Shown piece after piece: positions 20,389 to 30,689 of a stretch of DNA of 64,000 bases. The translations under genes and the position numbers were made by a program. The notes beneath the pieces are model-generated. The model saw nothing but the letters and a program-made list of their open reading frames with translations. It was not told the origin of the DNA and ran no database searches. The stretch is taken from NCBI RefSeq assembly GCF_031143425.1, contig NC_090444.1, forward strand, positions 57,965,533 through 58,029,532, given 5' to 3'. The DNA is from Pleurodeles waltl. Lineage: Eukaryota > Chordata > Amphibia > Caudata > Salamandridae. Each line of letters begins with the position of its first letter. Position 1 is the stretch's first letter.

Positions 20389-22380
20389 TCAAGGCACTAG
20401 GGGGGAAGCTACTGGTCGTATAGCCATGTCTTTAGGTGTTTCCTGAAAGTTAAGAGGTCTTTGGTCTGGCGAAGGTGGAGCGGTAGGGAGTTCCAGGTCT
20501 TGGCGGCCAGGTGGGAGAAGGATCTTCCTCCAGCGGTGGTGCGGCGGATGTGGGGAACGGAGGCAAGGGCGAGGCTGGCGGAGCAAAGGTTGTGGGTGGG
20601 GGTGTGGAAGTTGAGTCTTTCGTTGAGGTAGGTTGGGCCTGTGTTGTGGAGGGCCTTGTGTGCGTGGACGAGGAGTTTGAAGGTGATCCTCTTTGGTATT
20701 GGTAGCCAGTGTAAGTCTCTGAGGTGTGGGGTGATGTGGTGGTGGCGTGGGACATCCAGAATGAGTCAGGCGGATGCGTTCTGGATTCTTTGCAACTTTG
20801 TTTGGAGTTTGGTTGTTGTTCCTGCATATAGGGTGTTTCTGTAGTCCAGTCGGCTGCTGACCAGGGCGTGGGTGACAGTTTTCCTGGTTTCGACGGGAAT
20901 CCACTTGAAGATTTTTCGGAGCATGCGGAGGGTGTTGTAGCAAGAAGAGGCGATGGCGTTGACCTGCTGAGTCATGCTGAGTGTGGAATCCAGGATGAAT
21001 CCCAGGTTGCGTGCGTGGGTGGTGCGGATCCTAGGGAGGTGGGCCACCTGGGGTCGTTCTATGCTGAGGTGTTTGCTCCAAAGATGAGTATCTCTGTCTT
21101 GTCTGTGTTTAATTTGAGGCGGCTTCCTTCCATCGAGCTGGCGATGGCTTGGAGTCCGTTGTGGAGGTTGTTTTTTGCAGCTGTAGGGTCTTTTGTGAGG
21201 GAGAGGATAAGCTGAGTGTCGTCTGCGTAGGAAATTATCTTGATGTGGTGTGTTTGTGCGATGTTGGCGAGTGGGGCCATGTGCACGTTGAAGAGCGTGG
21301 GGCTGAGAGATGAGCCTTGGGGGACGCCGCAGAGGATACTGGAGGTTTCTGATATGAATGGTGGAAAGCGGACTCTCTGGGTTCTGCCTAAAAGAAATGA
21401 TGAGATCCAGTCGACTGCTTTGTCGCGGATTCCGGCGTGTGCGCAGAGTGTGATTACAGACCGTGTCGAAGGCTACGGAGAGGTCCAGGAGGATGAGTGC
21501 TGCTGTTTCTCCTTCGTCGAGCATGGTCCTGATGTCGTCTGTGGCAGCGATGAGTGGGGTCTTGTTGCTGTGGTGTTTGCGGAATCCGGATTGGGAGGTG
21601 TCTAGTGCCTTGCTGTCTTCCAGGAATCAGGATAGTTGGTTGTTCACAATTTTTTTATTACTTTGGCTGGGAACGGGTTGAGGGAGATTGGTCGGTAGTT
21701 CTTAGGGTCGTCTGGGTCTCCCTTGGGTTTTTCTGCAGGGCGTTGACTTCTGCGTGCTTCCAGCTTTCTGGGAAGGTGGCTGACTTGAAGGAGCTGTTGA
21801 TGGTGTTGCACAGGTGGGGAGCGATGATGATATTTGCATTATTGAAGAAATGGTGTGGGCAGGGGTCCGATGGTGATCCGGAGTGGTTGGAGGCCATGGT
21901 GATGGCGGTGTCTTCTTTGTTGACAGGGGTCCAGGTGTGGAGGAGGTGGATGTGACTTGGTGGATTGGGTTCATGGGTGTTTGTAGTCAGCTGGTGGGTC
22001 TGGGGGTTGAAGCTGTTGTGGATTTCTTCTACCTTTCGACGGACGTGGGTTGCAAGTGAGTTGCAGAACTCCTGTGATTGCAGGGGTTTTTTGGAGCAAG
22101 TCTTGGGAGCGGAGAGCTCTTTGATGATGTCGAAGAGCTCTTTACTGTTGTGAGCGCTGGTGTCAATGCGGTTTTTGAAGTGGGTCTTTTTGGTGGTACG
22201 GATCAGTTGGTGATGTTTGCGTATGACATCCTTGAATGCGATGTGGTTGGAGTTGGTAGGTTCACGGTGCCAGGTTTTCTCCAATCTGCGGCATAGCCGT
22301 TTGGATTCCTGTAGGTCTGGGGTGAACCATCTGGCCTTGATTCTGTGGAGGGTGTTTTTTTTTTGTTTTGAGCAGTGCAT
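20389..22380 (-). pseudogene. LINE reverse transcriptase (ORF2 C-terminal part)
   Basis: RT that would copy LINE RNA at nicked chromosomal DNA. Minus-strand open pieces at 22380-21658, 21524-20766, 21286-21059 and 20943-20389 carry, in order, the fingers region (TFPESWKHAEV), the palm start (LLDLSVAFDTV near 21480), and the catalytic box SYADDTQL near 21210-21235, followed by KLNTDKTEILIFG. The YADD residues are intact, but frame changes between pieces show at least three indels. A C-terminal segment (YAGTTTKLQTKLQRIQNA) lies near 20770-20830. The LINE is inactive as it stands. Confidence 0.82.
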
Positions 22381-22409
22381 GTATGTTGGCGCAGTCCTCT
22401 ATCCAGCGG

Positions 22410-23675
22410 TTCAGGTTGGTGGCGGCTGTGTTGGGGTCCGTGGTCTCGGGGGTGGGTCCTGGGCGAGTGTGGAAATCAGTTGATCCGTCAATATTTTTCT
22501 CCAGTTGCGTCGGGGGGGTTGTGTGCGGTGGTGGAGGGTGACTGGCTTCTGGTAGGAGAAGTGGATGCATCGGTGGTCTGTCCAGCTGGGTTTGGTGGTG
22601 TGGCTGATATACATGTGGTTACTGGCTGAGAAGACGGGTCGAGTGTGTGGCCTGCGGAGTGGGTGGGTAAGCTTACGAGTTGTCAGAGGCCGAGGATGGC
22701 GAGGTTGTCCAGCAGGTTGGTGGTGTTGGCGTTGTTGTTGTTTTCTAGGTGAAAGTTCAGATCACTGAGGAGGATGTACTCTGTGGAGTCGAGGGCGTTG
22801 GTGCTGACGATGTCGGCGATGGCTTCGCAGAAATGAAAGCAGGGACCTGGGGGTCTGTAGATCAGAGTTCCTTTGAGGGTGGTTTTGGCGTTGGTGTGGA
22901 TTCTGAAGTGGAGGTGCTCAGCGAGGTTGAGGGAGTCATGGGTGCTGGTCGAGACTCTGATGGTGCTTTTGTGGACTATGGCGATTCCTCCTCCTGGTTT
23001 GTTGGTGCGGTCTCTTCTGATGATTTTGTAGCCTTCAGGGATGGCTATGGCTATGTCGGGTTCAGAGGCCGAGTGTGTCCAGGTTTCGGTTAGGAAGGCG
23101 ACGTCCGGCAAGGTCGAGGTCAGTGGGTCCCAGAGTTCAACTGCGTGTTTGTGGATGGAACGGGTGTTGGGTAGGAGGCAGCTGAGGTGGTTGTCAGCAG
23201 GTCTGTTGTGGTGCTTTAGGGTGCAGGTGAAGCGGCAGACTTGACAGGAGAAAGGTCCCTTGGTGTTCTTTGGGGAGGATAGGAAGCAGGTGGAAGGGCG
23301 TCCTGGATTGAGGGCTTGCAGACCATGGGGAGTGGCGCTGGGCGCGGTCGAGGCGCGGAGAGGCACAGACGGGCTTGCCTTTGTCGCACCTTTGGCGCGC
23401 CAGCGGCGCATCCGCACCGCGGCTTCCATAAATTGGGAGGTGGGAGGGAGTGGCAGCTGGGAGGAGGGAAGGCTGGACGAATGGGAAGGCTGGGGCGTTG
23501 GGCCGCAGGGATCAGCGACGGCGGGAAAAAAGGTGAAGGAGAAGAGGTGGGGGGAGTAGGGAAGGGCCGTGGGGAGGCAGGGGTATGGAGAAAACAAAAT
23601 ACGAAACGGACAAAGGCTAAGAAAGAGCAAAGGTACAGACCAGTAAAGTGGAGGCGGCGCTGGGCGGCGGCGCAA
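22410..23675 (-). pseudogene. LINE apurinic-like endonuclease (ORF2 N-terminal part)
   Basis: The target-nicking endonuclease of the LINE. The minus-strand frame 23675-22683 has NTRSIHKHAVELWD, a catalytic-glutamate segment FLTETW near 23090, GGGIAIVHKS near 22985 and the SDLNFH motif near 22735, which correspond to conserved blocks of APE-type endonucleases. The domain ends at the next open piece (22614-22411) with the DH and FSYQKP segment. A frameshift separates the two pieces. The first 80 codons are Pro/Ser-rich, extend into the monomer region and are probably not functional protein. Confidence 0.8.
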
Positions 23676-24190
23676 GGAGTGACCTGCCTGCTGGAGCAGG
23701 GTAAAGCGGCGCTCCAGTTACCGCGCCGCGGCTGCGATAAATGGAGAGGTGGGAGGGAGTGGCAGCTGGGAGGAAGGAGGGCTGGACGAATGGGAAGGCT
23801 GGGGGGTGGGACCACAGGGATCAGCGGCGATGGGAAAAAAGGTGAAGGAAAAGAGGTAGGGGCAGGGGGAGGGGCCACGGGGACGCAGCGGCAGGGGTTT
23901 GGAGAAAAAAAAATAAGAAACAGACGGAGGCTAAGAAAGAGACCAGTAAAGTGGAGGCGGCACGAGGAGCCACCTGCCTGCTGAAGCAGGGTCAAGGGTC
24001 GCTCCAGTTACCGCGCCGCAGCTGCCATAAATGGGGAGGTGGGAGGGAATGGCAGCTGGGAGGAGGGAGGGCTGGCCGAATGGGAAGGCTGGGGGGGTGG
24101 GGCTGCAGGGATCAGCGGCGGCAGGAAAAAAGGCGAAGGAGAAGAGGTGGGGAGAGGGGCCAGGGGGACGCAGCAGCAAGGGTTTGAAGA
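23430..24190 (-). repeat. Tandem 5' monomers of the LINE
   Basis: Three repeat units share GGTGGGAGGGA-type anchors at 23442, 23751 and 24041, giving periods of 309 and 290 bp. The third is partial. They lie upstream of the endonuclease on the LINE strand, where promoter monomers would be. Pro-rich open frames on the minus strand here reflect composition only. Confidence 0.78.
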
Positions 24191-24290
24191 AAAAAATCAC
24201 TTTAGGAGGCAAGGACAAAATATTACATTTCTTGTTGTTGTGCACAAAAACAGCCACCCCAAGATGGAACTGGCTTTGCTCTCCATTTTA

Positions 24291-24469
24291 GTAAGTTTGG
24301 AATAACATCCTATTGTGATGCCTTATTACTGTGCTATAGGATAGTGGATATTGATATAATTTGCACTGCTGCCTCTTATAGATCATCTGCCTGGTTTATC
24401 TTGAGAAAAGAAGGATGAATCCAGTACTTGTTTGTTAAATTGCTTTCATTCGCATAACAGATACATTGA
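24291..24469. other. No recognisable feature
   Basis: Short A/T-rich spacer between the LINE 5' end and a MITE. Confidence 0.3.
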
Positions 24470-24972
24470 GGGGCAGATTTATGAAACGTGGCGCTACACC
24501 TAGTGCAGCATCACTTTTATTGCACCCCCTAATCCCACCATATTTAAAATACGGTGCACTATGGCGGTAGACAGGGGTTCTAGCGGCATAATTTTTTACG
24601 CTAGTCCGGTGCTTTGCAAAAATGATGACGCAAATCCTGAAAAGCACCTAGAGGCCCATTGAAAACAATGGGAGCCTCCCTTTAAAGCCTGCTCTTAGCA
24701 GGCATTAAAAATGCAGATAAAATTGCTCAAAAAATCTCTTAGATTTCTTTGCGCCATTTATTCACCCTCCGCCCCAGCACTGGAACGCCCCCCTTGCATA
24801 TATCATGCCTGGCACAGGCATAATGTGGCGCAAGGGATTACAAAGTGACACAATGCAAGCATTGTGCTACTTTGTAAATATGGCACAGCGTTTTCAGGCT
24901 TCCAACGCCACATTAGCGTAAGAAAATAACACAAATGTGGCGTAGGAATGGCGCTAGGCTCTCTTAAATCTG
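24470..24972. mobile_element. MITE of about 500 bp
   Basis: The left end GGGGCAGATTTATGAAAC and the right end (reverse complement beginning CAGATTTAAGAGAGCC) form imperfect terminal repeats, followed inward by GGCGCTA / TAGCGCC. The internal sequence is full of GGCGCA-like motifs, as in the 15602 and 27856 elements. No target duplication is clear. Confidence 0.55.
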
Positions 24973-25411
24973 TTTAAAGGATTATGAACTTTTTGTGTGT
25001 TTTTATTGTTCTTACTGTGATTCTACCACAGAGGTATCATTATTATTTAGTCCTCATTTCTGAATGTTACTTGTATGTTTCTTTAATCACAACTTTTGAC
25101 ATCTGATTTTTATGTTATGTTTGTATGCTATGGATATAGGATAAAACATTTCTCGCAAACTAACTACCCTCAGTGAAAATGTGCACAAGCTGAATGCCGG
25201 AGGGCAGTATTAATCCAAAATGGCACTGTCAGAAGACCGTGGCCCAGTTTAACTCTGTGCCACCTTCAAAAACCCCACAAACCACAGCTGATGATAGTGG
25301 GTTTTTTGGGGCCTCATGCACTTAAAAGAGGAGGGAACACCATATAAACACAACAAAGTTGATTGAGGTACCATAGTTTTAAGCTGTTACTGGGCTTTGT
25401 AGGGGAGAAGA
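24973..25411. other. No recognisable feature
   Basis: A/T-rich DNA between the MITE and the B2 LTR. I see no gene or repeat structure. Confidence 0.35.
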
Positions 25412-26441
25412 TGTGGTGCTGTTGCATAGCCATTTTAGTAAGGTCTCTGAGCCCATTATTTTAGCAACTAGACCTGCTGCTTGTGTCCTTTAGCCTGGTT
25501 ACATTTTATTCTGCTTCATTTTATTATTTTAGAATTGGTCACATTCGTGGTGTTATTTTATTTTCTTCATATAGTTGCCCTTTCACCTAGAAAAGCATTG
25601 CGTTTTTTAGTGCATCACTCTTTCACCCTGTTCGTTCCTCAAGGTTGTAGCAAATGAGGCATTTTCGGTACAAGTGGTACACTGTGTCTCTAACATAGAC
25701 AGAAACACACATATTTTGATGTGAGAACATTTTCTTAGAACAACAGCTTTTTTATTATAAAAACATTCCCTTGTCCCATGCCCATTAGAGGGAGGTTCCA
25801 GCCAGATGAGCACAATCCCATGCTGACTGACTTCGCCACAGCTGCTTGATGAGATTACCGGTTCCCTGACCTTCTTGGGTATGGTGTCTCTATAAACAAA
25901 AGGCACACTCATGCATGGATGATGCTGTCTTCCCAAGGGGTAATCCTCATGGGTGGATTAGGGCTTAGTATGTTGTGCTCCAGTTTAGGTAGGAGCCACA
26001 TATGTCTATAGTACTTAGTGACAGTATGGTCAGACTTGTTCTGTGTTTCACTTTTCTTGTCACAATTTAGCTTTTAGCATGTTTCAGCATTCTTATATTG
26101 CATTTCATGCCATTCTATCTAAGACGCAGCTGATTCAATAAATCTTATTAAACCATATTCTGCCTCTGTTTGTCTTTGCATGTCTGAGACTAATGTAACT
26201 GAGGAAAAAAGGATGAGATCTGATTCACCACAATTTCCCTAAGAAGTCGTTCTTGTTATGCGCCTGGTAGCCACAAATCATACCAGGTCTTGAGTGGTGA
26301 TGAGGTGTTGTTAACTGGCTGAACATGGATTGGGTGGACACTTGAACCATGGTGTAGGATTAGACTCAATTCCCCACGATTCAGGTGATACTGCCGCCCA
26401 AATCCAGCAGCCTCATTAGGATAATGAGAGCCAATGTGACA
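25412..26441 (+). repeat. B2 5' LTR
   Basis: Begins TGTGGTGCTGTTGCATAGCC and ends GTGACA directly before a TGG-type primer site. It shares with the B1 LTRs the start region, a TATAAAA box (25756-25762), a GG(T/A)TCC...CCAG block downstream, a poly(A) signal and the TAATGAGAGCC block near the end. It contains a decayed version of the LTR small ORF (about 26030-26146). Confidence 0.75.
26030..26146 (+). pseudogene. Relic of the LTR-encoded small hydrophobic ORF in B2
   Basis: The plus strand shows a hydrophobic stretch LVLCFTFLVTI, then a stop, then after a one-base shift IAFHAILSKTQ just before AATAAA (26137-26142). It aligns with the intact frames at 61056-61172 and 44622-44747, including the I-A-x-H-A core and the K-x-Q near the end. 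Confidence 0.6.
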
Positions 26442-26459
26442 TGGTGCCACCAACGTTTG
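26442..26459 (+). promoter_or_regulatory. B2 primer-binding site
   Basis: TGGTGCCACCAACGTTTG follows the LTR end immediately. It matches the B1 site (51020-51037) with a few changes. Confidence 0.65.
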
Positions 26460-26854
26460 GTCAGACACTAATTCCGGATCCTCCTGAGTATCTCTGTCTC
26501 ACTACGTGCTAAAGATCCCTCAATAATATAAACATACCTACCACCACAGTGACGGCCGCCAACATGCCTCCGCCGTGGCTACCAGCCATCTACGCATATT
26601 ATGACTGTCAACGGTATTTCGCCAGAAAGCTGGCGGAATACCGCCGACGGTCATGGCGGTGGACGGTGGTAAGGCGGCACTGCTGACAGCAGCACCACAA
26701 CGCCAGAAAAACACCTGCAATTGTATCATAACCAATGATATGGCCTGACAGTGTTTTGCTGGCGGACACTGCTGCTGACAGGAGCGCCGCAGCCCATCTC
26801 CAGCCAGAGGACCCCCTGCAAGCAGGTAAGTTGGGTTCTCCAACAGGAGAGGGG

Positions 26855-27110
26855 TTGGGTGTGTGTATGTGGGGGTATGTGTATTTTTTGGTATGCGTGC
26901 ATGTGGGTATGAGTCGTGTTGAATGAGTACGTGAATGACTGAATGTGACTATGTTGTGTGTCGTGAATGCGTATGTGCGACAAAGTATGTTGCTGTGTGT
27001 TGCGGTGTGTGGGTATGTATGTGGGCATGTGTGGGTGGATGTGGGTATGCGTGTGTGCATGTGTGCATGTGTGTCTATGGGTGTGCGTGTGGGTGTGTAC
27101 ATGTGCGGGG
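26855..27110. repeat. GT-rich low-complexity tract
   Basis: About 250 bp of imperfect TG, TATG and GCATG repeats. Cys/Val-rich and His/Thr-rich open frames on both strands arise from this composition and are not genes. Confidence 0.8.
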
Positions 27111-27161
27111 ATGGGAGGGGGATGGTGGGGGAGGACTCTGGGGAGGGGTAAGGGAGACCCC

Positions 27162-27322
27162 TATCAGTGCCAGGGAAGGGATTCCCTGGCACTGATAGTT
27201 CCTACCGCCATGGTTTTCGTGCGGTAAGATTGGCACGAAAACCATGGCGGTAGGCCGGGTCGTAATCCCGAGGGTGGGATTGTGATGGGCGCTGGGCTGG
27301 AGACCGAAGTCTCCAGCCCAGC
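27162..27322. repeat. Three consecutive perfect hairpins
   Basis: Hairpin 1: 27162-27177 with 27182-27197 (16 bp, 4-nt loop). Hairpin 2: 27201-27222 with 27233-27254 (22 bp, 10-nt loop). Hairpin 3: 27291-27304 with 27309-27322 (14 bp, 4-nt loop). All are perfect. Confidence 0.9.
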
Positions 27323-27792
27323 GGCCATTACCACCCTGCGGTCGGTGTGTTAAAGTGGCTGTCTGTGATGGCTGTTAGGGTCAAAATCCCATTTTATTTA
27401 CCACCGGACTGTAGGCGGTATTAACCCCGCTTTAACACCGACCACCAGGGTCGTAGTGAGGGCCTTTATTCTTGGATCACTTTTCCAGCAGTCATTGGGA
27501 CACTAACAGATTTCATCACTATACTCCTGCAAGCATGCCTGCACAATATAGAGCATATGCATATTTAGAGATACCTCTATCTTATCATGACTATAACAAC
27601 TGGCTTGATGGGGCCCTACCACACACAATACTACAAGCTAGATTAGGTCCTTTGAGTAATGATGGTCCTGTCATATACACCAAATTCTGATGCAGCCACC
27701 TTAGTGGTAGCTGAGGTTCACTGCTTATATGTTGAGCTTACCATGATACATAGACTCTTAGTGCAGTTTGTAATGCAAACATTAAGGACCAT

Positions 27793-27860
27793 GGGCCATC
27801 TGCACCAAAGCATTTTCCCATTGGCACAGAATGGGTAAAACCCTTTGATACATCTGGCCC
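27793..27860. mobile_element. Very short palindromic MITE
   Basis: GGGCCATCTGCACCAAAG at the left and CTTTGATACATCTGGCCC at the right are near-perfect inverted repeats around a 32-bp centre. It abuts the next MITE, with which it shares GGCCC. Confidence 0.6.
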
Positions 27861-28731
27861 CATATTTATTGATGGCTAGCGTCACCTTAGCACCATTTAT
27901 TTTGGCGCTAAATGTGTGCTAACCTATTTTGACATTAGAGCTGCCCAACGTCAAAATATAGGAGTTAGCGCCATTGTTTAGGATGCGTGAAACCACCTTG
28001 CGTCTGTAAGATGCAAGGAAGGCATTTCAATCCTAAACACAACGCTAACCCCCAGCAACATATTTATCTCCAGACGCAAAAACGGTGCACAAGGAGGAGG
28101 CGGGCCTTAATAATGGTGCTAAGCCCGCTTATCGCCATTATTTAATGCCAGTGCCAGATCAGGCGTTAAGGTGCAGGTAGGACCATTGCCATGACTAAAC
28201 ACCATGGAATGGGAGCAAAGATGCCCACCCCAACCCCCAGAAACACCACCACCCACACCACAGGGACACTACAGAGTGGGACTCCCTCCCAAGTAAGTTT
28301 AGGTAAGTATACTTTTTTTTTAAAGTGCCATTGGGGGCACCTTGCATGAGTCCCCTGTCTGGCATTGGGTATGGTATGCTTGCCCAGGGGACACTAGTCT
28401 CCTGTGATAGGCATGACTCCTGCCCACACTTACACAGAAGTAATGTTTTGGCTGCCTGGGTGTCAAAAAATGACACTTGGCTGGTTAGCTGCATATTTTT
28501 TGCCGCTAACCAGCCTAATGTCACTTCAGACTTACTAGTGCCATTTTCCCTTATGCTATCCCTTATGACCAGCTGGCGTCTTTTTTTTTTTTAGACACTA
28601 TCCATTTCTTAGCACCATCTTGCGACTTTTAATAAATATGGCTCAAAGATGGCATTAAGGAAAGGCGTTAAGAAAAATGACACAAAACTACAGTAGCACA
28701 GTTTTGCATCATTTTTCACAAATATGAGCCT
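27856..28731. mobile_element. MITE of the AGCGCC-rich family (about 876 bp)
   Basis: Left end GGCCCCATATTTATTGAT. Reverse complement of the right end AGGCTCATATTTGTGAAA. It interrupts B2 gag and has no coding motif. Similar in style to the elements at 15602 and 24470. Confidence 0.6.
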
Positions 28732-29639
28732 AAATACTAATCTAGCACAGTGCAACAACATGCAGTTACACCAGGCATTAACCCTGCCACTGTCCATTTG
28801 AATATGGGCAAAATCCCCGCCAAACGAGAACAAATTCAGTTTTGGTTAGCTTAAAAAATAAACACGCTGGAAGCAGTTTTTCCCCATACGGGACCTCAGG
28901 ATACACATATAATACTCACTATGTGCTTGCCATTTGGGAAGGTTCCCGCAGTGGTGAACTGCAATACATGGGGTACAGCATTTGCCACATCTATACCACC
29001 ACACAGTACACCAACACTTGCCAACAAATTCAAAATGAATACAGGGCTTCCCTGGCCCTGGATTTGGAGATATAATTGATGGGCAATTTTGCCACTGTGT
29101 CTTCAATAATTTTGAGTAGTCTTTGAGGGGAAGCAGGAGCATGTGGCTCTGGGATGTTCTGCTACAGGATGAAGAACATGAGCTGCCAAAGATAATCGCC
29201 GAGACCTACTCTAGCATCAGTCAGGATAGTCTGGGAGCCAGACCTAGTAAAACACAATTGCATGGTACATCCAATAAGGATCCTACCAACCAAGCACATG
29301 AGGGTTCTACAAAAAGCTGGGATAAACAAAAACAAATACCTAAAAAAAGAAAGGGGAGACCCTCCGCATTCGGAGACCCCTCAGAATCGCTATCATCTTA
29401 GAAATAGAGATTACATATAAACTCCAGGTAGATATCAATATTCTGATACACATCAATCTTGTTCCTTTCAGAACTCACCGGATAAACGCAGTGAGAGAGG
29501 TGGGTGGTCCGACATGTAAACCAAGAACTTGAAACTGAAAAGGGACTCACTCGCTCATCAGACATTTCCATTAAAAAAAAAGAGAAACTTCCCCAACAAA
29601 AACCCCAATTCAAAAAGAAAAAAATGGCAGTGGTTTTTA

Positions 29640-29877
29640 TATGAATAGCCAATCAGGATGACAGCTTTACTGAATAACAGAACATGGACACTGGCCCTGC
29701 TAGACAGTGAGGAAGAGGTCACAATAGTTTGCTGGAATCTTCAAGAGCATCTGGAGGTGAAAGCAACTGATGACTTTTCGAGACTGTGGACATGCGTGCC
29801 TCCAAACCCGATAGGGTGTATAAAGTAACAATACACTTAGAAGGGGACATTGAGCGCATAATAGAAGCTACCTTTTG
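29640..29877 (+). pseudogene. pro: B2 protease remnant
   Basis: Matches the start of the B1 pol frame: LALLDSEEEVTIV occupies the active-site position, where B1 has ALRDSSAEVTIV, followed by EHLEVKATDD. The usual D-S/T-G-A is degraded in both. It is cut by the insertion of Gmr1 copy C at 29877/29878, and the coding match resumes at 34131. Confidence 0.65.
29873..29877. repeat. Target-site duplication of Gmr1 copy C (left)
   Basis: TTTTG, repeated at 34131-34135. The B1 sequence at this site contains a single TTTTG. Confidence 0.9.
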
Positions 29878-29948
29878 TGTAGGAGGCTGGTCTAGTTTGT
29901 AGTGGGTACCTAAGGTACTTACACCTTATACCAGGTCCGTCTCCTACA
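29878..29948 (-). repeat. 71-bp mini-LTR at the 3' end of copy C
   Basis: It starts TGTAGGAG on the minus strand, then jumps to the last 60 bp of the LTR and ends CCTACA. It looks like an LTR with nearly everything deleted between its two termini. The next bases on the plus strand (TTGGTGGAAGCAGTGGGA) resemble a primer site in the wrong orientation. Confidence 0.65.
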
Positions 29949-29966
29949 TTGGTGGAAGCAGTGGGA

Positions 29967-30480
29967 TTAAGGGGGAATCTTCAGTGAAGGGAGGGATAGT
30001 GAATAACTTCTTACCCTTTTTACCCCTATTTTGGGAAGCTCTTGGTCCATTGTTCCAGGATCCAAGTTTCCCTGTCCTCTTTGCTTCTTGGCCTGAGCTC
30101 TTGTCAAAGCCAAGATATGCCCAGTAATGCCCAGCATGGCAGCATGGGCCTCCAACTCCATTTTAGCCCAAGCTGAAGTCTTCAAGTTTTTTCCTAGTAG
30201 ACATTCTACAGGTAGGACCGTGGATGCCACAACTTTCTTTGGACCAGTAACTCCACCGCAGTTGAGATTAACTACAGCCATGGGGTGGCTTGCAGTGCTG
30301 TTATTGGAGTCTGTCACTTGGTACTGATGACCAAGTATGTGTTGCTCGGGGCATCCAGTTTTTTAGTCACCATGGTGACACTGGCACCTGTGTCCCTGTA
30401 GGCCTCAACCTGAACACTATTTATTAGGGGCTATTGCTTGTACTTACCCATAGTAAGGGGACAAGTAACACGGATGGCAA
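29967..30480 (-). pseudogene. pro: Gmr1 copy C protease remnant
   Basis: The minus strand shows YRDTGASVTMV near 30370-30400 and the second motif CLLGKNL near 30190, with the same linker start (RAQAKKQ) as copy A. The catalytic Asp-Thr-Gly-Ala is kept. Frames change between motifs. The match stops near 29967 in the linker. Confidence 0.75.
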
Positions 30481-30689
30481 GGTCAATGCCACCATCAGAG
30501 ACTAAAACCACCTCAGTGGTTTCCCTAACAAAACCAACCCCCAATACACTTCCCAGAGTGAGTCCTGCTACACCTTTGGATTGACTATTGGTAGTATTAT
30601 TCTTCTCACTACCACTGCGATTGTTAGGGGCACTAGTTGAAGCAGTGGGGGTTGTGCTGGTAGGAATCTTGGTGCTTTTCTTTGGACAA

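Larger units (their letters stand above)
20332..24290 (-). mobile_element. LINE of the CR1/L2-like type, minus strand
   Basis: On the minus strand the element has tandem GC-rich 5' monomers (23430-24190), an endonuclease (about 22410-23675), an RT (about 20780-22380) and a short 3' tail ending in ATTG repeats (20332-20351). A microsatellite tail of this type instead of poly(A) is typical of CR1/L2-like LINEs. The left junction with the older LINE fragment is sharp. The 5' boundary is approximate. Confidence 0.82.
26541..27467. mobile_element. Hairpin-rich MITE with internal GT-rich tract
   Basis: Inserted in the B2 leader between sequences that are contiguous in B1. The right end (reverse complement GGCCCTCACTACGACCC) resembles the left end of the nine-hairpin element at 34615, suggesting one family. 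The left end does not show the same terminus. It contains a GT-rich tract (about 26855-27110) and three consecutive hairpins (27162-27322). Confidence 0.6.
27472..29600 (+). pseudogene. gag: B2 Gag remnant
   Basis: A decayed foamy-like structural protein. The first part (27472-27690) is open and matches the region just upstream of the B1 gag frame (EIPLSY and NWLDGALPHTIL are shared). After two MITEs the match resumes near 28745 with the capsid-like part and continues to the Lys/Arg-rich C-terminal region near 29600. Stops and indels break it repeatedly. As in B1, no CCHC zinc knuckle is seen. B2 keeps the reading frame at a point where B1 has a stop (B1 51489), so the stop in B1 is secondary. 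Confidence 0.75.

Noticed and set aside
20511..23984. Gly/Val/Trp-rich plus-strand frames
   Set aside because: They are shadows of the minus-strand LINE coding region and its monomers.
23216..23995. Pro/Ser-rich 259-codon minus-strand frame
   Set aside because: It lies in GC-rich tandem monomers and repeats with them. Composition explains it.
26608..27227. His/Thr-rich and Cys/Val-rich frames
   Set aside because: They are translations of a GT-rich tract.
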